Source: an uncultured Ruminococcus sp. (GTDB lineage: Bacteria; Bacillota; Clostridia; Oscillospirales; Ruminococcaceae). Taken from it: DNA of 43,685 nt. The position numbers were made by a program, and so were the translations under genes. The notes beneath the pieces are model-generated. The model had not been told where the DNA came from. It worked only from the letters and a program-made list of their open reading frames with translations, and made no database searches. Positions 16,838 to 25,600 of the stretch are shown here, one piece after another. Positions within the stretch are counted from its first letter, which is position 1, and each line of letters opens with the position of its first letter. The stretch covers positions 1 to 43,685 of the forward strand of contig CALCRR010000020.1 of the NCBI GenBank assembly GCA_937894495.1, given 5' to 3'.

Positions 16838-18406
16838 TTATATGCCGAAATGAATCTCAATCTCCTTGTTTTCGTGATTAAGATAAATCACATCAATCAT
16901 TGCTGCCGCCAGCTCGTGCTGTTCCTGCACCGTAAGAGTATCCCAGTTTGCAAGAGGTTCAGCCAACGGCTTTGTGTCTACCGCCTTACGCTTGCGAGCC
17001 TTTGTCTGCATTTTGCGTTCAAGCTCGGATTTCTTTGAGTGAAGCTCTTTTATCCTCTGCTGAATGTAAGCAAACACCACATCATCTGCCCCTGCCATTC
17101 TGTCCATAAGGGAGCGAATATCGCCGTCTATGCGAATAATTTCGTTCTCTATCGCCTCGGTTTCGGCATCGGGCGTTTCTTTTTGCTTTTTGGCAATTTC
17201 AAGTGTTTCCATGTGGTCACGCATAGCCTGTAAAACAGCTTCTTCCAATTCGGGAGCATGGAGCTTGAATGACCTTGCAAGACAGCCCTTTGTCGTAATC
17301 CAGCCGTAATCGACCAAGTATCTATGCACCCTGTTATTCTTTCTGAACTGCCTGTCAAATGTCACCGAATATCCGCAGTGTGCGCACTTCACAAGACCAA
17401 CAAGCCAAGAATTAGCCACCTTGCTGTTTTTCGGAACAGTCACATTTCTGCTCTTTTTGTCCTGAACCGTCAGCCAAAGCTCCGAGGAAACAAGCCCCTC
17501 ATGATAGCCGACTTTTACATATTTACCTCCGTCCGCATTGTCATGAATGAAAACGCCGTGAATGCCGTCATAAGCCGAAATATCGTCTATTATCTCGTAG
17601 CCTTTACTCTGGAAAAACGCATAAACATCTTTGTCGGCACGGACATAAAGCGGATTAGCGAGAATAGACGAAAGTGAGCTGATATTCAGCTTGCCGTTGT
17701 GTTCGCCTTTCTTGCCGCCGTATCTGTCCGTTCTAATATAATTGACCTCATCGCCGTGTTCTCTGAAATACTTGATAATATCACGCAGAGATGTTGACGG
17801 CTCTGCATACATCTGATATGCAAGGCGGAGTGCATCAGCCTGTTCGGACGGCACAAGCACCGAGCCGTTTTTGCCGTTCACGGTCATTCGCTCAGGGGCA
17901 TACCCGAAATTCATATTACCGCCCTGATAGAAACCTGTCTCACGACCTCTTGTATCATAAGCATCGGCAACTCTGGCGGCGATAGTTTCACGTTCAAACT
18001 CTGCAAAATTCAGCAGATTGTTTCTCATCATGCGCCCTTCTTTTGTACTCGTATTAAAGGGTTCGGAGAGAGAATAAACCGAAACACCGAGCTTGTCAAG
18101 CTCCTCGCTTACGTTTAGGTAGTCACGCAAGTTTCTGCTGAAACGGTCATACTTTTTCACAACGATACGGCTGATAAGACCGTCACGAGCGTCCTGCATC
18201 ATCTGCTGAAAAGCGGGTCTATGCTCCGTATCCTTGCCCGAAAAACCGTTATCGCAGTATAGGCGATACACGCAGTCCTCGCCTACATATTTTATACAGT
18301 CCTCCTTCTGTGATTCAATAGACAGCGAATTGTTATCTCTGTCAGCTACCGAGCGGCGAACATAAATAGCCGTCACTCCGCTTGTGTTTGTTACTTTCTT
18401 CTTCAT
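16838..18406 (-). CDS. Large serine recombinase (TnpX/TndX-like)
   Basis: 522 residues. The resolvase domain has catalytic Ser19 (YVRRSV), a conserved KKYDRFSRN and ARVADAYDTRG at the E helix. The recombinase domain, a zinc ribbon (CAHCG, later GCLARS) and a coiled coil (KELHSKKSELERKMQTKARK) follow, as in large serine integrases that move conjugative transposons of Clostridia. Good GGAGG site before ATG 18406. It lies at the edge of foreign DNA that cuts the hybrid kinase, fitting a role in that insertion. Confidence 0.9.
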   Translation of the reverse strand: MKKKVTNTSGVTAIYVRRSVADRDNNSLSIESQKEDCIKYVGEDCVYRLYCDNGFSGKDTEHRPAFQQMMQDARDGLISRIVVKKYDRFSRNLRDYLNVSEELDKLGVSVYSLSEPFNTSTKEGRMMRNNLLNFAEFERETIAARVADAYDTRGRETGFYQGGNMNFGYAPERMTVNGKNGSVLVPSEQADALRLAYQMYAEPSTSLRDIIKYFREHGDEVNYIRTDRYGGKKGEHNGKLNISSLSSILANPLYVRADKDVYAFFQSKGYEIIDDISAYDGIHGVFIHDNADGGKYVKVGYHEGLVSSELWLTVQDKKSRNVTVPKNSKVANSWLVGLVKCAHCGYSVTFDRQFRKNNRVHRYLVDYGWITTKGCLARSFKLHAPELEEAVLQAMRDHMETLEIAKKQKETPDAETEAIENEIIRIDGDIRSLMDRMAGADDVVFAYIQQRIKELHSKKSELERKMQTKARKRKAVDTKPLAEPLANWDTLTVQEQHELAAAMIDVIYLNHENKEIEIHFGI

Positions 18407-18433
18407 GATCGACCTCCGTTTTCTGCAACGAAC

Positions 18434-18483
18434 AGCCGATTTTGCTATGATTTAATTATAGCGCAAATCGGCTTTCATTGCAA
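18434..18483 (-). promoter_or_regulatory. Promoter and dyad of the first serine recombinase
   Basis: On the - strand TTGCAA (18483-18478), 17-base spacer, TATAAT (18460-18455). Arms GCCGATTT and AAATCGGC flank the -10 box, and a third similar sequence lies at about 18504, suggesting a repressor site. The promoter sits between the TnpW-like gene and the recombinase. Confidence 0.7.
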
Positions 18484-18498
18484 GTGTTTTTTACAAAA

Positions 18499-18666
18499 TT
18501 ATTCCGATTTGTGCTTGGTGAGAATGTCATAGATATGGTTTATTTTTTCTTGCCTTATCACATCTGAAACATTCGCCGGATACTTCACGATAACCTTGAT
18601 ACCGCCGGAGGTCACAGTTACCTTATCTGCCTTTTCACTTTCTACGGCAGTTGTAATATTTTTCAT
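18499..18666 (-). CDS. TnpW-like small transposon protein
   Basis: 55 residues, beginning MKNITTAVESEKADKVTV and continuing GGIKVIVKYPANVSDVIRQE. The short beta-strand pattern followed by a helix (KINHIYDILTKHK) and its position directly upstream of the serine recombinase match the small TnpW family of Clostridia transposons, whose function is unknown. An AAAGGAG site precedes ATG 18666. Confidence 0.65.
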   Translation of the reverse strand: MKNITTAVESEKADKVTVTSGGIKVIVKYPANVSDVIRQEKINHIYDILTKHKSE

Positions 18667-18817
18667 AGCTTTGTACTCCTTTAGCTTCTGTCTTTCTATG
18701 CTTATAGAGCGAGGGGATCGCTTTCTCTATCTGCCCCTCTGTTGTGTGATTGATTATAGCCGTGCGGAACGGCAAGAGTCGTCCGCCACAGCTATCTATT
18801 TTGCGGATATATTTCAA
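18635..18817 (-). CDS. Possible small protein overlapping its neighbours
   Basis: A 60-codon frame that starts TTG at 18817, overlapping the upstream stop (TTGA), and ends inside the TnpW-like gene. The product (YIRKIDSCGGRLLPFRTAII then NHTTEGQIEKAIPSLYK) has protein-like composition. The coupling overlap favours a real gene, but no ribosome site or family is recognised. Confidence 0.35.
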   Translation of the reverse strand: MKYIRKIDSCGGRLLPFRTAIINHTTEGQIEKAIPSLYKHRKTEAKGVQSYEKYYNCRRK

Positions 18818-19131
18818 TCCGCATAAGGGTTACGCTTTTTGTCAAAGAGCGTGGTATGTCCGTCCGAATCGGCATCGTCGGAAACTGTATCTGTATCGCT
18901 CACGGCGGCACCGCTTTGGGCAGTCAGCTCTAAGAGCTTTTCGGGGTGCTGTGTAATAAGCTCAAAGAAGTCCTTTTGAGACAGCCCGAACGTATCACGC
19001 ACCTTTGCAAGTTGCAGCTCATTCAGCTTTGCATTGATCTTGTCGATCTCTGCGCCGTCCTCACGCATACGCTTCTCCAGTGCTTCACGCCTGCCGAGGA
19101 GCTTCTTTGTCTGTTCTTCATAGCTAAGCAT
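18814..19131 (-). CDS. DUF4315-like coiled-coil protein of a mobile element
   Basis: 105 residues from ATG 19131 (AGGAAGTGAG before it). An N-terminal coiled coil (LEKRMREDGAEIDKINAKLN) is followed by a short GLSQKDFFELI helical segment and an acidic tail. This agrees with DUF4315-type proteins encoded next to relaxase or recombinase genes in Clostridia conjugative elements. Role unknown. Confidence 0.6.
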   Translation of the reverse strand: MLSYEEQTKKLLGRREALEKRMREDGAEIDKINAKLNELQLAKVRDTFGLSQKDFFELITQHPEKLLELTAQSGAAVSDTDTVSDDADSDGHTTLFDKKRNPYAD

Positions 19132-19195
19132 AAATCTCACTTCCTTTCGTTTGGTTATCTCCTTGTCGCTGTCGGGTGGGTATCCCGATATTCTA

Positions 19196-19225
19196 ATTAT
19201 AGCGCGCTGTTACGCTGTTTGTCCA
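19196..19225 (-). promoter_or_regulatory. Probable promoter of the DUF4315-like gene
   Basis: On the - strand TGGACA (19225-19220), 18-base spacer, TATAAT (19201-19196), about 65 bases before the start codon. Confidence 0.6.
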
Positions 19226-19405
19226 GCCGCAATGCGCACGAACTTTTGAGAGATTTTCAGGATTGCCCGGTGATATTTGACCGAGGAAAATTTCAGCCCG
19301 AAAATATCCCTCCATATATAAACCGAGGATTTTGCATTTGTCAACCGATTTTTCTGAAAAGTTCACAGAATATTTACAATTCGATATATTCACACTATCG
19401 ACCTG

Positions 19406-19783
19406 AAAACATCTCTCACCTTACTACCGAAAAAATTCGGTTTTGGACAAAGATTTTCAGATATTTCTTGCCTGAAATTGAAATATTCTCCGTTGTGCAT
19501 AAATTGGAATAGAATATTCTGTTGAATATGCTGACAACGTGACCGCTGACAACGCTGTATCGGGAGTATTAAATCTTATGGGGAAAAATTCACGGCAGTC
19601 GTTTTTGACTACCGTCAGCGGAACACAAAGTCGAATGTCGGTTCTATCATTTCATTCTCATAATGAACAAGTCAGCCGTGATGAATTTATGCAATAGGGA
19701 GAACTTTGAATTTTGACAAGAATTTTTTATCAAAATCCTTGTCCATTTTCAAAATTTGTCGGTAGTAAGGTGAGAGATGTTTT
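19406..19783. repeat. Perfect 25-bp inverted repeat pair 328 bp apart
   Basis: Arms at 19406-19430 and 19759-19783 are exact reverse complements (outer bases AAAACATCTC, inner ACTACCGA). Weaker pairing continues inwards (TGGACAAAGATTTTCAGA against TGGACAAGGATTTTGATA). The interior has no clear gene but holds two GCTGACAACG copies near 19530-19555. It could be a miniature transposable element, part of the transfer origin or an invertible segment. Confidence 0.8.
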
Positions 19784-19859
19784 ATTTGAATATGTAGATA
19801 TGTAAACATTCTATGAATCTTTCAGAATTTTTGGTTGACAACTCCAATTTTTTCGGTTT

Positions 19860-20230
19860 ATTAGTGAGAGGATATTTTCATCAGACTGCCGCCCGGACTG
19901 CGCGATAACTGCGCCGAGGTTTATTACAATAATATCGTGAACAGAGGGAGGGCATCACGGCGGAGCGTGAGCGATATGACCGCCGAACAAAGCGGCGGCA
20001 TAAAAAGAGACAAGTCGCTGTCGCTCCAATTCTCGCTATGACAGCGAGAAAACCGCCGAATGGCGGTAAAAGCCGTGCCGATGAAAAATCGGCACTCTCA
20101 GTTCGCAAGCACGGTGATATGCGCCACGTTTCGGAGAAACGGGACTTTATCACGATGCTTGTCAGGGGAAAATTCCCCTAAGACCCCTAAATAAAAAAGA
20201 CCGCTGATGCGGTCAGGAACGAAAGGAAGA
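19860..20230 (+). other. Putative transfer origin region upstream of mobC
   Basis: No gene is visible. The stretch is rich in short inverted repeats: TCGCT..AGCGA near 20030, ACCGCC..GGCGGT near 20050, GGGGAAAATTCCCC at about 20165-20180 followed by CTAAGACCCC, and GACCGC..GCGGTC just before mobC. A repeat-rich segment immediately before MobC and relaxase genes is where oriT normally lies in such elements. No nic site can be assigned with confidence. Confidence 0.4.
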
Positions 20231-20234
20231 AAAT

Positions 20235-20885
20235 ATGACAAAAGCAGAGAAAAACTACAAGCGTGACTATGGTCACAAGGACAGTGAGGAACTTTCGTTG
20301 AATTACACTCGTGACGGTATGCGTGAGGAGCTTGACGGAGTTCTTGAAAAGGTCAGTCCGAATGACCTCACGGCAGACGAGCAAGAGTATCTGGACGGAC
20401 GAAAGCAATGCCGTAATCATACGCTTAATATTCGCTTCAATGATACGGAGTGGGAGCATATATGCCGACAAGCAGAATTGCTCCATGTGAAGAAGTCGAG
20501 TTATGTCCGTGAGTGTGTCAAGGCTCACTATGTTTTGATGATAGATCAGGGCGATATGGACAGCATTGTGAAGTCCCTCAGAGGTCTGTCAACGAATGTC
20601 AATCAGATAGCGCTCAGGGCGAACAAGTCAGGCAGAGTTTATGATGATGATATTGCCGAGGTGAAAGAAAGGGTTGATGAAATTTGGCAGTTACTAAAAT
20701 CAGTGCAGTCAGGCGTTCAGTTTACGACGCAGTTGAATACATCACTGACGGGGCTAAGACCAGAGATCATTCACTTGTCGGAGCTTTTATGTGTTCGGCA
20801 GAGCCTGCAAAAGCAGCCGCCGACTTCCGAGCCGTGCGAGAGCGTTTCGGCAGCGGACGAAGCACCACCAAAGCACAGCACATGA
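20235..20885 (+). CDS. mobC: MobC-like relaxosome accessory protein
   Basis: Residues 60-150 match MobC: RNHTLNIRFNDTEWEHICRQ, then KKSSYVRECVKAH, SLRGLSTNVNQIALRANKSG and DIAEVKERVDEIWQLLK. MobC binds oriT and helps the relaxase to nick. AAAGGAAG precedes the ATG. MobC proteins usually end soon after the WQLL segment; here the frame runs a further 60 codons that overlap the relaxase start by 202 bases and read as a shadow of it, so a lost stop is likely. Confidence 0.75.
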   Translation: MTKAEKNYKRDYGHKDSEELSLNYTRDGMREELDGVLEKVSPNDLTADEQEYLDGRKQCRNHTLNIRFNDTEWEHICRQAELLHVKKSSYVRECVKAHYVLMIDQGDMDSIVKSLRGLSTNVNQIALRANKSGRVYDDDIAEVKERVDEIWQLLKSVQSGVQFTTQLNTSLTGLRPEIIHLSELLCVRQSLQKQPPTSEPCESVSAADEAPPKHST

Positions 20886-22441
20886 TTATCAGCTTTAAGC
20901 CCGAAGAAATCACTTCCGAACGGGCTATGCGGGTAGCCGAGGAACTATGTCACAGGCTATTGCAGGAGCAGTATCAATATGTGCTTGCCGTGCATGAAGA
21001 TCACGCTCACATTCATGCTCATGTAGTTTTTAATAACACCAATATGATTACGGGGAAAACCTTTGAAACAGAGCATAATCAGGGCAGGAAAAGTGAACGT
21101 GCATGGGCAGAGGTGCGCCGTATCGCAGACGAGATATGCAGGGAGAATTATTTGTCTGTCATTGACCACCCCGAACGGAGCAAGGGAAAGAGCCATTGGG
21201 AGTGGGATATGTCCCGTCAAGGTCTGTCATGGAAAGACCTCCTGAAATATGCGATAGATCAGGTTGTCAAGGACAGTGATGATTTTGAGGAGTTTCTTCA
21301 AAAATGTGCAGCTCACGGCATACTTGTCGAGTACAATCCCGACCATAAAATTGACTTGAAATTTATGCTTGCGGAGCAGAAAGAACATAATCCGAGAGCC
21401 AAAATGACGAGAGCAAAAACACTCGGCTGGTTCTACGAAACGGAGCAGATAAAAGGTCGTATTGCGCAGTATAAGGGTGTCATGGCTTATGTGCCGAGAA
21501 CAAAGGTGAAAGTTATCACTCCTGTTAACGCTATCCCTATTTGTCATCCAGAAGGGACTGGATTTTGTCGTTTAGACACTCTATTTTGTCACTTCATGGC
21601 AAAATATCACAAGTGTGACTGGTGCTTCGCTATCTCGTTAGTGCAAATCACACATGTGCTGACACAACGCCGAAACCTCAACTGTACAAAAATACTCCCA
21701 GTGCTCTTCTAATTTGTCATCCTCCTAAAATATGGGTTTATCGCATTGGTTTTCCCAGGAGCATCCTAACAAAAAGCGACCGAATATCGCTAAATTTTAT
21801 GGTTGACAAAATACAGTACCTACACTTGACAAGATACGTTCACTTTTGGACGACAAAATAGGAGAACGCTAACAACTCCCAAGACGAACCCGAACAAGTT
21901 TATTCAGGACGCTATTGACCGCAACAATATGAAGCTCACAAGCAAAGCGATGAATATCCTCTCCAAGTATGGTGTGAGCATTGATGAAGCCAAGACAGCC
22001 GGCATAGCCGCATTTAACAAAAGAATAGGACTTGTGCAGGAGCTTAACCGTATTTCAGCAGAGATCAGGGAGCTTGAAGAACGTGCTGAAACACTCCGCA
22101 AATACCGTGAAGTAAAGCCGATACATCAGGAATATATATCACTCAGCGGACGGAAAAAGGAAAAGTACAAAAAGGAACACGGCGGTTCACTGCAAGAGTT
22201 CCATACGCTCAATCAGAAACTGCATGAATGGTATCCTGACGGGCGTACTCCGACCGTTGAGAAAATGGAGAAGATGATCGACGATCTCACTGCCCGGCGG
22301 ATACAGAAAAACGCTGAATACAAAGCCGCCGATCAGCGGTCGAGGGAGCTGTCCGAAGCGGCGAGGGAGATAGAGAATTATCTCTGTCAGGAGCAGAGCC
22401 AAGAACAGCAGAAAAGGAAGAAACGAAATTACCTTGAATGA
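20684..22441 (+). pseudogene. MobA/VirD2-type relaxase, interrupted by a miniature element
   Basis: From TTG 20684 the product begins MAVTKISAVRRSVYDAVEYI, the typical relaxase start with the catalytic tyrosine region, and carries the metal-binding HEDHAHIHAH motif. It would cut one strand at oriT and pilot it into the recipient. At 21523 the frame meets a 352-bp insertion and ends at 21712 with unrelated residues. Removing the insertion and one copy of the 5-bp duplication restores the frame exactly (VITP then KTNPNKFIQDAIDRNN) through the helical C-terminal part to the stop at 22441. The N-terminal relaxase domain may still be made, but full function is doubtful. Confidence 0.85.
21523..21874. 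mobile_element. 352-bp miniature element with Tn7-like ends
   Basis: The element runs TGTTAACGC...GCGTTAGC-type end (5'-TGT...ACA-3') and is flanked by ACTCC on both sides (21518-21522 and 21875-21879), a 5-bp target duplication. Repeated motifs resembling TnsB sites occur at both ends. Left: TATTTGTC at about 21538, GATTTTGTCG 21561-21570, CTATTTTGTC 21581-21590. Right: TGACAAAATA 21804-21813, TGACAAGATA 21827-21836, CGACAAAATA 21851-21860. There is no plausible gene inside. The transposase must act in trans. Confidence 0.85.
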
Positions 22442-22575
22442 TACAATGCTCTCAGACGAACGGAAATGCCCCTCAGAGACTTGCACGGCAATCACAAGGG
22501 AAAATTGCTGTCTGAAATAACTATCCCTTCCTGAGCCATTTTAATTGCATCTTGAGTGGTGATACATATACTTCC

Positions 22576-22615
22576 GCAAAGAAAAATGCCGAGGGCAATA
22601 AACACCTCGGCATTT
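22576..22615 (-). terminator. Terminator of the pilus operon
   Basis: A perfect 11-bp stem AAATGCCGAGG / CCTCGGCATTT with a ten-base loop lies six bases after the adhesin stop; on the - strand it is followed by TTTTTCTTT. Confidence 0.9.
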
Positions 22616-22621
22616 GACAGA

Positions 22622-25600
22622 TTATTGAGTTGTTTTTTCTTTTCTTCTGAGTATCAGAAAATATATAACGCAACCTGAAATCAGAGTAAATATTATTGTT
22701 GTGGCTGTAACTGCAAGGCTTATTCCAGTTGGAACGACACCTGTCAGATTGTTCACATACAAGTAGCTTGTGTCGGCGGTTAGTGTATCACTTTGAATTA
22801 CACCGCCTGTAAGCGTACTTACATCAACGCTTAGGGCATCACCTGAATACGTTCCTGAATGAATTTCATATCCGTCACCATTTATTTCTGTGATTTTGTA
22901 AGACGTACCGGCTGGTAAGCTCAGGAATGATACCTTTTTGCCGTGTGGAAGATCAACATTTAGCTTGCCATTTTCAAGTGTATATGTCCTATTTCTTACA
23001 TAGGTACTGTCATACAAATCTGTAAACTGCATTGTAAATCCTGTTCCCACAAGGGGAGTGCCATCACTTTGCGTAAACTCGATTTCAAATGTAAAATCTT
23101 TAGCCTTATTTCCCAGATTGCCTGTCACAAGTTTACTAATAGACAACTCAAAAGTCTCATCCTCTTTGTTCTTAAGTGTAAATTCAAGTTCATCATTTAC
23201 GCCTGTTGCCACAAAGTATTCGTCAATGCCAATTTTTGTTTTTACATCTTTTGTATCATCAGGAATTGAATCTGTATTATTTCCCGTAACGTTACTGAAA
23301 CCGATAGGCACAACTTCTGATACAAAATAAACGTATGAATACTGCCTTGTAACATAATTGCCTGTAGCTGTGTCATACTCAACAATCTCTCCGTATTTCT
23401 CCAAATCAGAGAAGGTGCTGCTCCAATCGCCCTTGACATTCAGGCTGGCACTTGTGTACCCCGGAACAACATCAAGGTAGGTATACTTTGTGACTTGCAC
23501 ACCGCCTTCTGTTTCTGTTCTCGGTACAGCCAATGCTCTGCCGAGGTAAACTTTCAGAAATGACGGATAGTTTGTAAGATAATTTTTGGTAGCGCCGCCA
23601 TCGCCCATTGTGTACGGAATATAAGCACCGTTCTCATCGTCCTCAACATAGTCATTAGCGGTGTCGTCCCATCTGAATTTGACTGCCTTTCCTGATGCAT
23701 TTTTCAGCCATTGTACTTCGAGACTACTCTCGGAATACCATTTTTTGTTGACGGTTACTTCCACATATTCGGGGATCAGTGTTTCATCGATCTGCTTAGT
23801 ATTTGTGAACGTAACTGCATCAGCAGCGGAAAGTGTCTGCTCTCCGGTTGATTTGAGTGTTCCCTTATTGTTCTCTGTGGTGTAGGTGATTGCTTCCGTA
23901 TCATCAAATGAAGATGTTTCAACAATCGTATACTTTGTGCCAATAGGAATATCCTTAAATACGACTGCCTGACCGCCCTTTATTGTGAACGTCTTGACTG
24001 TTTCGGCAGATTTATCGTTACCGACTATCTTATCTTCTACAGGAGAACCGTTTACCACTACATATTGCGGAATATTGTTGATTGTATAGGAATATTCCTG
24101 CCCTACAACAAGATTTTCAAATGTGACTGTAAATGTGAAGTCCTCATTTTTCCACTCGGAGTAATCGGTATCAGATGTGTCTGTCACTTCTGTGTATGTG
24201 TCTGGTGTAGTGGCAGTATTCTTTTTAAGAACAACATTTTTTGTCAATGACAGGTCAGCTGTGCTTATTGCATTGGTGATCTCTGCCGTTTCGGTGTCGT
24301 TAGCTGTAATTGTTCCACTTAATCCGGTCGAAGAAGAAACTGTGTATTCTCCGTTCAGTCCGCTTGTCTCGCCGTTGATACCGACCTCCTCTACTTCATA
24401 GACATAATTAGCTGGAATACCCTTGATAATTACCTTATCATCATCGTCAGCATTCGGGATCACATCAAAGAGCGCTTCCCCATTGCTGTCAAACGGCAGC
24501 ATGGTGTATTTGGTTGTTTTAGTCGAATCCGTCCACATTGTCACCTTGAAAGTAAATGTGTCCTTGCTGAACTTTTGCTTGCTGCCTGTGAGTATCTTGG
24601 AGAGTTCAAGATTGCCGACCTCCGTACCTGTTTTGGCATTGGTTATTACAGGCTTATCATTTTTGCCAACGGTCTTAACGGGGTTATTTTCGTCTGCTGT
24701 TGAGGTATAGCCTGTAACAGTATCCTCCCACGCAAAGAAATCATCATCGGCATCAAATACCTGCATCTCACACTTCCATTGTGTAGGAGCAGTATCGCTG
24801 ACCTCCGACCATTTTGCCTTTACCGTTCCGTCATACTTGTATTTCTGTGAAACTGTATAATATGTTCCTCCGTCCTGGGCGACCTGACTTACGGTCATAT
24901 AGATCGTTTCATCGACCTCATATTCTGTTACGCCTGTCGGCACGGCTGTATTAGCGGTAACATATTCAAAGGTAAAGCTGGTCTTGCCGACATCATCGGC
25001 GGTTGCCGTGGTATTTTCAGTCTGCTGAGCGTCCCCTATTTTTGTGAAGTTGGGGTAAGTGGTTTCAGACGATGAAGCCAAAGACAATGATTTGAATGAA
25101 AGCGCTTTAGAAACAGTTTTTCCTGCTGTAGAGTAGTTTAACGATAACGGCGCATTTGCAGTGGTCAGCGTTGTCGGCTTGTCGGCTATGTCGGTGAATA
25201 GACCTTCTTTTCCATCTTTTCCGTCTACTCTTGCTGCATCAAATCCAGTTGCACTATTATTCCATTTATTTGTGGTCCCGTTTCCACCAACTATATTTGG
25301 TGAATTTTTAAAAAAGTTATTCGTATTAGTAGCGTGTGTTTTTATAGTATCTGGATCCCAATTATCTCCATTGACATATATTGTTGTAAGATTAGGGCAA
25401 TCTTTAAACATATCATACATAGTGACAGCGCTTTGAGGGTTCAACGCTGAAATATCAATTGTTTGAACAGAATTGCCCAAAAACATACTATATATACTTG
25501 TTGCGTTGCTCGCTACAATGTATTCTTCTCCTTGCAAATCTGTAAGGTTTGAACATTTTTCAAATAGTGAAGCTATATTGGAAGCACTTTCAAGCTTGAA

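Noticed and set aside
19881..20153. 90-codon frame on the - strand upstream of mobC
   Set aside because: Arg/Ser-rich product over a repeat-rich oriT-like region; no ribosome site.
21622..21861. 79-codon frame inside the miniature element
   Set aside because: It runs across the terminal repeat motifs, has no ribosome site and no protein-like pattern.
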